Positions 55,347 through 64,000 of a stretch of DNA of 64,000 nucleotides are shown here, one piece after another. The DNA comes from Raffaelea ambrosiae. Lineage: Eukaryota; Ascomycota; Sordariomycetes; Ophiostomatales; Ophiostomataceae. The notes under the pieces were generated by a model. The model saw only the letters and a program-made list of their open reading frames with translations, did not search any database and was not told where the DNA came from. The stretch covers positions 124,001-188,000 of the forward strand of contig PCDI01000008.1 of assembly GCA_002778195.1 (NCBI GenBank), given 5' to 3'. The stretch's first letter is position 1. Each line of letters begins with the position of its first letter. A program made the translations under genes and the position numbers.

Positions 55347-56360
55347 ATGTCTTGTCCAGACTGTTTCGCGGGCTCGGTCCACGGGGGCACACCCAAGGGC
55401 AAGGTCTCCAAACTGCACGGCCTCGACACGTATACCGCTGTTCCTCTGGATGGACGGACTCCCAAGGGCATCATTGTCATCATCCCCGATGCCTTTGGCT
55501 GGGAGTTTGTGAACAACCGCCTGCTGGCGGACGACTATGCCGCCAAGGGCGACTACAAAGTCATCCTACCCGACTTTATGGACGGTACGCAGCAACACCA
55601 TGTTTGTGCTCTACTGTTCAGGACTACAATTGTCTGACCACTGTCCTTTTAGGCCATGCTGCGCCCGTGTGGATGATTGAAAAAATGCGTGCATTGATGA
55701 ACGGGAGCAAACTCTCTCTGTCCTTTCCGTAAGTTGAAGAGTGGTTCTTCTCCACAGTGTCGTTTTCGCCATTTCTACGTCGAGACCATGGCTAACGCTG
55801 TTTGCCCCCCCCCCAGAAACAACATCTTTTGGGTCGCCGTAGCATTCATCCCCTTTGTCTATCACACTCGCCCGCCCAAGTCCTTCCCCGGCGTGCGCAC
55901 GTTCTTGGAGGCTCTCCGCCAGGCAGAGGGTGCGGAGGCCAAGATCGGCGTCGCTGGCTTCTGCTGGGGCGGCAAACACACCCTGCTTCTCTCGCACAAC
56001 GTCACGACCAAGATGGACGGCAAAGACGTGCCCTTGATGGATGCTGGATTCACTGGCCACCCCAGCATGTTGGCCATGCCTTCTGACGTGGACGACAAGA
56101 TGACCATTCCTGTGTCCTTTGCCATTGGCGACCAGGATCAGACCATCAAGCCGGCCACGGTCGAGGAGATCCGCAAGCTTGTTGTCGAGGCCAAGCCGGA
56201 GTCAGCCCGCGGTGAGGTCGTCGTCTACAAGAATGCCGGCCACGGCTTCTGTGTGCGGGCCGATACGACGCTCAACGATGTGGCCCAGCAAGCATTGGAT
56301 GCCGAGGATCAGTGCATCGACTGGTTGAACAAGAAGTTGGGCATCCCGAAGAAGGCATAG
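55347..56360 (+). CDS. Dienelactone hydrolase family protein
   Basis: Three exons, 55347-55584, 55653-55728 and 55817-56360, give 285 aa. DLH enzymes hydrolyse dienelactones from aromatic ring cleavage, and many fungal homologues have broader ester substrates. The fungal DLH start MSCPDCFAGSVH is present. The triad is visible: Cys in GFCWGGKH, Asp in IGDQDQTIKP and His in NAGHGFCVR. Splicing joins LPDFMDG to HAAPVWMIEKM and LSFP to NNIFWVAVAF with frame preserved. It is cytosolic, with no signal peptide. It sits between an aldolase and a CDH-like flavoenzyme, all on the + strand, which hints at phenolic or keto-acid catabolism. Confidence 0.9.
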
Positions 56361-57726
56361 AGAGAGGTGTGGACTGCTCTTTGATGTTTCGAGGTTTTTT
56401 TTTTCTTCTCCTTGTTATTTACAATTATTTCCTTTTTTTGTTCTTTCTATCATAACCGCTTCTTTACCGCAGTTCCGATCTTCCCTCCACTTAGTAACAC
56501 AATACCCTGCCGATGCAAAACAAACAACCGTTTCTGAATTCAAGTCTCCTATTGTCCAAGATAGATTCAAACTTCGTTGCCAATTTTGGCTAAGCTCTTA
56601 CAGCGGTGGTAGTTGATTTACATGACACAGGAACCGCAATAAGCCACGGACCAGACTGTCGGCTTAGTTTGCCGCCAAGTGCGATCCAGCCATGTAAAAA
56701 ACGTTCAACCGGCAGGCTTACAGCAAAGATCGATCCTTTCATTTGTGTCCTCAATTCCCAACAATCCGCAGGGAATACAGCCAAAAGCTTAACTGGCATC
56801 AATGAGATGCTTCCCGTCCCAACAGGCAGAGACCAACAAAGAGATGCAAGCATCTCGCCACTTTTATATCGGCACCCAGATCGTGGAGAAGATTTGGTGC
56901 ACGTCCAAAAGGACAACGAAGAATGTAAACACTTTACCCAGCACCGATCCGCGGTTCCAGAGAGAGGTGCCCGCAGTCCTTCCCGCTTGTACGCCAAGCT
57001 AGACGGGAAATGTGAAGAAAGTACACTCCGCATCTTTCCTGTCCTTTGGCGGGTTAATATCGGCTGCCTTCTATCCATAGTCCAGAAAATGATATGAATG
57101 AGCATTACTGTGCAATCCCGCTTCCTTTTTGTGGAGGGTTTTTTTTTCCTGTCCAGTCTCGTTCTTTCCATTCCGCCTCCGTTCCCCGCGTGGTCATTGT
57201 AATTAACCCTGTTGCCGCTTGGATGCGAGGGGGAATAACCGCCAGAGACAGGTTTTCGTGTCTGCATATGTCGGCACACACACATACACACACAAACTCA
57301 TCTTATATTTCCAAATATGCGTGCCTTTCCATACATGTGTCTTCTCCGCCTAAAGCTGGAAGTCGGGGCCGTCTTTCCAGACGGATTAGATGGAACTTAA
57401 CAGACAACCGAAGCAATTTGACGGCAAGTCAAACCAGCAGTCAGGAACCACCCATTCCCCGGGAATGCGGATGGTGGAAGAAAAGAAGCCTTTGGGACAG
57501 ATGATGCGCAGTGCGATGTACGCAGCACACCCCAGCACACCCGAACTGGAAAAGGATCGTGGCCGTCAGCCCGTCCTGCGCCATTGGGCATTTAAGTAGG
57601 GCCGTCCATGCTACCTGGAAACCAGACTGGACAGCCATTCATTGGAAAGTTTCGGTCCAGCTGGGAATCGAGCAACCTGACCTGATTCCAACACTCGTTG
57701 CTAACCACACTCCACCTTTGCGAACC
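56361..57726. other. Intergenic
   Basis: About 1.37 kb. Pyrimidine-rich after 56390; a frame of 233 codons on the minus strand has no family features. Contains a TTTAAG element near 57592 that may act as a TATA substitute. Confidence 0.45.
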
Positions 57727-59880
57727 ATGACCATGGCCGCTCTCCAGAAGCTGGCCGCAGCCGTGGCTGTGGCCGCGGCCCTCTCGCAGCCTGCTGCGGC
57801 GGCCGCCACCTACCGGCGGGCGGGCAACGGCACCGCCACCTGCGCGTCGGTGCCCGCGAACCAGACCTACGACTACATCATCATTGGCTCGGGCGCCGGG
57901 GGCATCCCCATGGCGGACCGCCTGAGCGAGGCCGGCCACAGCGTGCTGCTGCTGGAAAAGGGCCCCGCGTCGACGGGCCGCTGGAACGGCACGATGAAGC
58001 CCGGCTGGCTCAACGGCACCGACCTGACCCGCTTCGACGTGCCCGGGCTGTGCAACCAGATCTGGCACGACTCCGTCGGCGTGGCCTGCACGGACGTCGA
58101 CCAGATGGCCGGCTGCGTCCTCGGCGGCGGCACCGCCGTCAACGCCGGCCTCTGGTGGAAGCCCAACCCCCGCGACTGGGACGTCAACTTCCCCGACGGC
58201 TGGCGCTTCCGCGACATGGCCAACGCCACCGAGCGCGTCTTTGCGCGCATCCCGGGCACCACCGTCCCCTCCATGGACGGCCAGCTGTACCTGCAGCAGG
58301 GCTTCGACGTGCTCGGCCGGGGCCTCCAGGACGCCGGCTGGCGCTACATTGTGCCCAACGACCACCCGGACCAGAAGAACCACACCTTTGGGCACAGCAC
58401 CTTTATGTTTGCCGGCGGCGAGCGCAGCGGGCCGCTGGCCACCTACCTGGTCTCCGCCAGCCAGCGCAAGGGCGTCACCGTGTGGCCCAACAGCATGGCG
58501 CGCCGCGTCCTGCGCGACGGCGGCCACGCCACCGGCGTGGAGATTGAGTGCATGGGCAGCGGCGACGGCCACGCGGGCACGGCCCAGCTGACGCCGCACA
58601 CCGGCCGCGTGATTCTGTCGGCGGGCACCTTCGGGTCGGCCAAGCTGCTGATGCGGAGCGGCATCGGGCCGGAGGACCAGCTGAACGTGGTCAAGGGGTC
58701 GACCGACGGGCCGACCATGATTGACAAGTCGCAGTGGATCGATCTGCCGGTTGGGTACAACCTGGACGATCATGTGGGGGTGAGTGTCTTTCTTTTTTTT
58801 TTTTTTTTTTTTTTCTTTCCTCGCTCGCTTCGCTCACAAGATTGTCTCTTTTTTCTCCTCGCTTCGCTCACTCGATTGTCTCTTTCTTTCGTGACCTCTG
58901 ACAAACATAGACCGATCTCGAACTGGCCCACCCGGATGTCGTCTTTTACGACTTTTATGCCGCCTGGAACGACCCCGTCATCAGCGACGAGAAGGAATAC
59001 CTGGCCAACCGGACCGGCATCCTCGCCCAGGCGGCCCCCAACCTGGGTCCCATGTTCTGGGAGACCATCCGGGGCTCGGACGGCGGTGTCCGGCATCTCC
59101 AGTGGCAGGCTCGCGTGGAGGGGACCACCAACAGTGAGTATCCAAAACGGGGAGGTTGGCGGTGTCGACGTGACTTGAGTGCATATACTGACAGACCACA
59201 TTCCCAAGCCTCGATGACCATCACGCAGTACCTGGGCACAGGCGCCGTGTCCCGTGGCCGCATGACCATCACCAAGCAGCTCAACACGTTTGTGTCTGTT
59301 CCTCCGTACCTCCACGACGACTACGACAAGGAGGCCGTCCTGCGCGGCATCCAAAATTTGGTCCAGACTCTCGGCCAGGTCAAGAATCTGACCTGGATCC
59401 GCCCGGCGCCGAATGTCACCGTGGCCGACTATGTCAACTCGGTAAGTAAAAAAAAAAAAAAAAAAAAAAAGACAACATAGAGAATCTGCCTTTGCCGGAC
59501 TGCTGACTTTCTTCCCAGATTCCCGCAAGGCCAGCCCAGCGCACCGCCAACCACTGGATTGGTAAGTGTCTCCCGGCTCCATCGGTCGCTCGTTGGCGAT
59601 GTTCCCTTTGTACTGACAACACCGGTCTCCTTCAGGCACGGCCAAGATGGGCCTGGATGACGGCCGAAATGGTGGCACCGCCGTGGTCGACACCAATGCC
59701 AAGGTGTACGGCACCGACAACATCTTTGTCGTGGACGGCTCCATCTTCCCGGGCCACATCACGGGCAACCCGTCGGCTGCCATTGTGATTGCCTCGGAGC
59801 ATGCCTCACAGAAGATCCTGGCACTGCCGCCGCCGCCTGTCGCAAAGGCCGCTGCTACCAACAAGGGCGCACGCTTGTAG
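57727..59880 (+). CDS. GMC oxidoreductase, cellobiose-dehydrogenase-like flavodehydrogenase (AA3)
   Basis: Five exons: 57727-58779, 58911-59133, 59209-59441, 59519-59561 and 59636-59880, total 598 aa. Signal peptide at 1-26 (Ala-rich). The FAD fold GSGAGGIPMADRL is at 54-66 and LLLEKG follows. The flavin-linked block AGCVLGGGTAVNAGLWWKP and the substrate-domain block AGTFGSAKLLMRSGIGP are typical. Exon 4 gives ANHWIG with the catalytic His515, and NPSAA gives Asn562, completing the GMC pair. GGTAVVDTNAKVYGTDNIFV resembles CDH. There is no cytochrome domain or cellulose module, so electrons probably go to a separate partner. Exon 3 begins after an AAG acceptor, because the earlier ACAG leads to a stop. 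Intron 1 carries a poly-T run and a 34-bp duplication. Confidence 0.88.
58824..58890 (+). repeat. 34-bp tandem duplication in GMC intron 1
   Basis: CTCGCTTCGCTCAC, ATTGTCTCTTT and a T-rich tail occur twice, at 58824 and 58858, with a few differences. Preceded by a long T run from 58791. Confidence 0.8.
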
Positions 59881-60272
59881 TGGATGAAACGGGCAAAGGT
59901 CAGCCACGCCCAACAAGGCAGAACTGCACGGGCAGCTCTGGTGCCGTGCAAGGCACTTCTGGCCGCAGTGAAAACACAGGAGATGCAAACAACAATGTTT
60001 GCGTCTCTGTCTGGACTCGTCTGGCAGTCTTCCATCGGGTAGTATTCTTTGTACATAATTTGCACACATGGAAAAAAGACCTTCCAAAAAAGCAAGAGTT
60101 GCATAAAAACGCAAGGGCACACTTCTGCGACGTTCTAGCCCTCCAAATGGCGGGGAACCCAGTCAGACGGGTAAGCAATTCATGCGTCCATGACTCAAAC
60201 GGGAAAACTTTTCTCTCGCCATATCTCGGGCATCGGCAAAACAGACAACGGGCTTGAACCAACAAGACAATC
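59881..60272. other. Intergenic
   Basis: About 390 bases between the GMC and methyltransferase genes, no ORF with support. Confidence 0.5.
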
Positions 60273-60280
60273 TATAAATA
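60273..60280 (+). promoter_or_regulatory. TATA box of the methyltransferase gene
   Basis: TATAAATA 67 bases before the ATG at 60347. Confidence 0.55.
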
Positions 60281-60346
60281 ACGGATCAGAACTGATACTG
60301 GCTGGGCTTGGCTGGACCGTAGACGCCAAAACGACAAGAACAGAGC

Positions 60347-61120
60347 ATGACTTCCCCGTTGTCTAGCAAAGAGCCAGAGAACATCAAGGCCCGCCTAAAG
60401 GAGGCCTACGACGCCATCGCGCCCACGTACAATGCCTGGACTGCCGAGCATTCGCCCAAGCGGCTCGAGTACCTCGAGCAGGTGATCGCCCTCCTCAAGG
60501 AGGAGCAGCAGCAGAGGAAGACACCGCCGCCGTCCTCGGCCACCCCGCCGACCGTGCGCATCCTCGAGCTCGGCTGCGGCGCCGGCAAGCCCGTCACGGA
60601 GCGTCTGCTGCAGGCCTTTGCTTCGCCCGTCCACGTCACCGCCAACGACCTCTCCGCCACGCAGATCCGGCTGGCCAAGGACGCGCTGGGCGAGCACGGC
60701 GAAAAGGTCGGCGGCCGCCGCCCCGATGGCACGGTCGACTGGGTGGAGGGCGACATGATGGCCCTGGAGTTTCCCGACGCCGCCGCCGGGGCCCACACGG
60801 GCCTCGATGCCGTGGCTGCCTTTTTCAGCATCATCCATCTTCCTCTCCAGGAACAGACCGAGCTGCTGGGCCGGGTCGCGCGCTGGCTACGGCCCGGAGG
60901 CTACTTTGTGGCCAACTTTAGCGAGCAGGCCAACTCCAGCGTGGTGTTGGAGAACTGGCTAAAGCAGGAGAAGGGGTGGATGTTCTGGAGCGGCCATGGG
61001 GCGGAGGGAACGCGCAAGCAGATTCAAGCGGCAGGGCTGCACATCGTGGTAGACAAGGTCGAGAAGGACGACGTGGATGCCAATTTTCTTTGGGTGATTG
61101 CCCAGAAACCGGAGCAATAG
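60347..61120 (+). CDS. Class I SAM-dependent methyltransferase
   Basis: Single exon, 257 aa, soluble. Motif I LELGCGAGKP is at 73-82, followed by the Ala-rich linker, ANDLSATQIRLAK (motif II region), EGDMMALEFPDA, and the motif III-type IIHLPLQEQTELLGRVARWLRPGGYF. This is the standard small-molecule methyltransferase pattern of the UbiE/Coq5-like group. The C-terminus is helical with WMFWSGHGAEGTRKQIQAAG. The substrate is unknown; genes of this kind are common in specialised-metabolism clusters but also occur alone. It is convergent with the NTF2-like gene. Confidence 0.88.
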   Translation: MTSPLSSKEPENIKARLKEAYDAIAPTYNAWTAEHSPKRLEYLEQVIALLKEEQQQRKTPPPSSATPPTVRILELGCGAGKPVTERLLQAFASPVHVTANDLSATQIRLAKDALGEHGEKVGGRRPDGTVDWVEGDMMALEFPDAAAGAHTGLDAVAAFFSIIHLPLQEQTELLGRVARWLRPGGYFVANFSEQANSSVVLENWLKQEKGWMFWSGHGAEGTRKQIQAAGLHIVVDKVEKDDVDANFLWVIAQKPEQ

Positions 61121-61272
61121 AAAAAAAAGGAATCGTCTCGCAGTGGAGGTTCCGCGATGGAAGAATGTCAATATGCCTTGGCTTCCTTTGAGAAATCTAT
61201 TTCTATTTTCTACTTTCTATTTTCTAGGAACAACTCTTGGATGGCCTCCCAACCCCCCTTCTCTCCTCTCCC

Positions 61273-61692
61273 CTAGCTCCTCCGCACACCGCCCACGACC
61301 AGTGGCTTCATTGTCGAAAAGGCATACCGCGCAATTTTCCACTGGCCGTCCACCTTTTGCATGATAAAGACCTCCTGGTTGGCGTGCGCCTCAGACTCGT
61401 TGGTGGACAGCATGGTCTTGGTGCCCTCGGCCGTCGTCCGCGCAAACGCCCACTCGGGCGACATGACCACGATCTCGCAAATGTCAAACGTGATCTCCAG
61501 CTGGACCGTGGCAAAAATGCGCGTGTACGACTCGCGCAGCGCCTTGGCGCCGACGCTGGCAGCAAAGTGCGGCGGCAGGATCACGCCGTCTTCGGTGTAC
61601 AGGGCCATGGCCTCGTCCACATTGCGGCTCTTCAGGGCGGCTCCGTAGGCATGGAGCGTGGCCGTGATCGCTTCGACGTCGGAGGAAGACAC
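61273..61692 (-). CDS. NTF2/SnoaL-like domain protein (start uncertain)
   Basis: A 139-codon frame with SnoaL/NTF2-like sequence: AITATLHAYGAALKSRNVDE, MALYTEDGVILPPH, AKALRESYTRIFATVQLEI, WAFARTTAEGTKTM, and EVFIMQKVDGQWKIARYAFS. The fold forms a cone that can bind small ligands or act as a cyclase or isomerase. The frame opens at GTG (61692), which is not a normal fungal start. The nearest upstream ATG, near 61770, would need an intron and a frame that I could not make work cleanly, and Met29 would remove the first helix. So exon 1 is missing from the model. Confidence 0.75.
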   Translation of the reverse strand: MSSSDVEAITATLHAYGAALKSRNVDEAMALYTEDGVILPPHFAASVGAKALRESYTRIFATVQLEITFDICEIVVMSPEWAFARTTAEGTKTMLSTNESEAHANQEVFIMQKVDGQWKIARYAFSTMKPLVVGGVRRS

Positions 61693-62800
61693 TAATGGGG
61701 GAAGAGACTTGTGAGCTTCTCTGGAACAGTATGCCTGGGGTCGTGCTGTATCGAGGATGTGTTACCATGATGGTTGTCTTGGAAAGTGGGTGAGGCCTAC
61801 TAGCTCGGGGTGTTTCGAGATTCGGAAAATTCAGACTTGGTTTTTTTTTATGTGCTTGAGTGACAAAAACACAGGAGAAAAGACAACACAGGATGGGCTA
61901 TTCCGGCCCAGGAACGAAGTCTGCGTACTGGCCTTTATGTACTCTCGGCTCTCGAGATGGTGTAAGTGGGGGACCCACCTGAAGCTCTCCAAGCTCTCCC
62001 ACTCTTTATGTGAAGATGTTTGATTTGCTTCGTGTGTCTCCAACTCCGGCCCGCGGTTGCATTCGACAGATTGCAAACACATTTGAAGTGACTACAGGCA
62101 CCTGCAATGAGCTGCCATGAGCACGATTCGGATCTTGCCGAACCGTTTTCTTTTCTTCTCATCAGATCCTCCATTCGACAATGTTTTGCAAGTGGAAGGA
62201 TTCGTCCCCTCCACTCCTGAGGTGGGACAAGTGGTGTAGAGTGGATGGCCAGACACTATGCACTCCTTCCATAAAGCTAAATTAGGCTTTTCGAAATGCA
62301 TGCCGGCGCATGACGGAATCTTGGTGAGCCACAGGATAACTAGCCGTTTGCAAACATCCCAAGGACAGGCAAGGCTCCAGCCAGACGCGTAGAAGTCCGT
62401 GTTTCTGCCACAATCCCGCTTCCTCGACGGGATAGAAAACAGGGGGGTTTTCGCCTGGCCTGCCTAGACAAGACTCTTCATGATTGCAATGTCTTTGGCA
62501 AACCCAAACTTCTCACGACGTTCTCGCGCACAAGCCGGGGTCTTGCGGCAGGGCCCAGAATGCTGACTAACCGGCCCAGCCGGCAAGCCCCACTTCGAGC
62601 TCCCATTGGCGTATCGCGTCGCTGCCTATTACCGTATGGTTCCTTCATTCGCGATTTCGGTTTTTCCTTTGTGCTTATGACCCGTGTGCTTTCCTCAGCC
62701 CCAGCATCTTTCCCTGAACCAGCGTATTAAAACGGTGTCCGCCGTTCTTCTTCTTTTCTTCTTCCCTTTGCTTTTCTGACAGCCCATCGATCTCCGCACA
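61693..62800. other. Divergent intergenic region
   Basis: About 1.1 kb between the NTF2-like gene and the stomatin-like gene. Unresolved first exon of the former may lie here. No other ORF has support. Confidence 0.45.
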
Positions 62801-64000
62801 ATGGCGACTGCTCTTACACGGCGAGCGCTGTCGCCGGCGCTCCTCCGGCGCACCAGCGGCCCGGCAGCTCGGGCACAGCTCCAGAAGCTGTCGTTGTCGT
62901 CGTCTTGCTCACCCAAAGCCAGCACCATCACCACAGCGGCGGCCCTGACGGCGGGAGCTGCGCGGACACAGCACTTCCAGCACAAACAACAGCAGCAGCG
63001 ATCTCTCCAGACGAGCGCCCCGCGGCCGGCGCCCAACACGAACCCCCTGCTCGGCGCCATCGGCGGCTTCGGCGGCTCGTCCAACTCGCCCATCCCGCAG
63101 GCCTACTTCCAGAAGCCGTCGCTGCCGGCCAACACGATCGTGCGCTTTGTGCCGCAGCAGACGGCGTGGCTGGTCGAGCGCATGGGCAAGTTCCACCGGA
63201 TCCTGCAGCCCGGCCTGGCCATCCTGATCCCCTTCCTCGACCGCATCGCCTACGTCAAGTCCCTGAAAGAAGTCGCCCTCGAGATCCCCAGCCAGAGCGC
63301 CATCACCGCCGACAACGTCACCCTCGAGCTCGACGGCGTGCTCTACACGCGCGTGTTTGACGCCTACAAGGCGAGGTGGGTATTTCCGGCATCCGCTTGT
63401 TTCTTTCTCTCTCTCTCTCTGTCTCTTGACTGACTTGATCCCCAGCTACGGCGTCGAAGATGCCGAGTACGCCATCTCCCAGCTGGCCCAGACGACCATG
63501 CGCAGCGAAATCGGCCAGCTCACGCTCGACCACGTCCTCAAGGAGCGCGCCGCGCTCAACACCAACATCACGGCCGCCATCAACGAGGCCGCCCAGGCCT
63601 GGGGCGTCACCTGCCTGCGCTACGAGATCCGCGACATCCACGCGCCCGCCGCCGTCGTCGAGGCCATGCACCGCCAGGTCACCGCCGAGCGCTCCAAGCG
63701 CGCCGAGATCCTCGACTCCGAGGGCCAGCGCCAGAGCGCCATCAACATCGCCGAGGGCAAGAAGCAGAGCGTCATCCTGGCGTCCGAGGCGCTGCGCGCC
63801 GAGAAGATCAACCGCGCCTCCGGTGAGGCCGAGGCCATCATGCTCAAGGCCAACGCCACCGCCCAGGGCATCGACGCCGTCGCCCGCAGCGTGGCCGCCG
63901 GCCAGGACGCCGCCCAGAGCGCCATGTCGCTGTCGGTGGCCGAGAAGTACGTCGATGCGTTTGGCCAGCTGGCGAAAGAAGGCACGGCCGTCGTGGTGCC
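62801..64000 (+). CDS. Mitochondrial stomatin-like (SPFH) protein, SLP-2 type (partial, right edge)
   Basis: Exons 62801-63375 and 63446 to beyond the right edge, with intron 63376-63445. The N-terminal 90 residues are Arg-, Ser- and Gln-rich with no acidic run, a probable mitochondrial presequence. The SPFH domain follows: LVERMGKFHRILQPGLAILI, ALEIPSQSAITADNVTLELDG, and after the splice YGVEDAEYAISQLAQTTMRS, then RALL-type ERAALNTNI. The C-terminal helix has EAEAIMLKANATAQGI. Human SLP-2 homologues organise cardiolipin-rich inner-membrane domains. The sequence is cut at the window edge. Confidence 0.9.

Noticed and set aside
56590..57291. 233-codon minus-strand ORF between DLH and GMC genes
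   Set aside because: Mixed composition, no recognisable family, lies in a promoter-like spacer.
57592..58773. 393-codon minus-strand ORF opposite the GMC gene
   Set aside because: Shadow; the + strand has FAD-binding and GMC motifs.
59195..59208. Earlier acceptor (ACAG) for GMC exon 3
   Set aside because: It would run into a TGA after a few codons; the AAG acceptor at 59207-59208 keeps SMTITQYLG in frame.

Overview
The window is nuclear DNA of a filamentous ascomycete (Pezizomycotina, most likely a Sordariomycete). Genes are widely spaced and occur on both strands. They carry short GT-AG introns (about 60-130 nt) with CTAAC-like branch sites, coding exons favour G/C in third positions, and gene leaders are rich in C and T. 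The families are typical of moulds: HET domain, CE16 esterase, tannase-type esterase, DUF1996, cupredoxin, CAP protein, TRI12-type MFS pump and BLM10. I see no tRNA, rRNA, CRISPR array or intact transposon. Exon boundaries were built by hand from splice signals and reading frame, so they are models.

Layout. 0-5 kb: the 5' part of a TRI12-type MFS exporter (runs off the left edge), then a CAP/PR-1 secreted protein. 5-18 kb: BLM10, the proteasome activator, and a long charged repeat protein with a DUF8035-like core. 19-27 kb: a CE16 acetylesterase with an unusual two-helix N-terminal extension, an ankyrin-repeat gene flanked by a 103-bp direct repeat, a likely GPI-anchored secreted protein and a DUF1996 secreted protein. 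27-33 kb: a hemerythrin-domain protein, an orphan ORF, a nucleotidyltransferase-like gene and a C-terminal scrap of an SR-type protein kinase. 33-41 kb: tannase/feruloyl-esterase family enzyme, fumarylacetoacetase, a HET-domain protein and a cupredoxin. 41-44 kb: gene-free, with a degenerate minisatellite. 44-51 kb: DUG2 (glutathione degradation), a doubtful hypothetical gene and TIM17. 51-61.7 kb: a frameshifted FAD-monooxygenase pseudogene, a DHDPS-family aldolase, a dienelactone hydrolase, a CDH-like GMC flavoenzyme, a methyltransferase and an NTF2/SnoaL-like protein. 62.8 kb to the right edge: a mitochondrial stomatin-like protein.

Housekeeping functions (BLM10, DUG2, TIM17, stomatin, fumarylacetoacetase) are interleaved with secreted enzymes suited to plant polymers and phenolics (CE16, tannase family, CDH-like GMC). 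The 51-62 kb stretch combines an FMO relic, aldolase, DLH, GMC oxidoreductase, methyltransferase and SnoaL-like protein. That mix resembles a decayed or minimal specialised-metabolism or catabolic neighbourhood, though no backbone synthase is present.

No clearly new system is visible. The best leads are the CE16 fusion, the 14-bp and roughly 57-bp tandem repeats, the repeat-flanked ankyrin gene, the kinase scrap, the broken monooxygenase and the variant BLM10 C-terminus.
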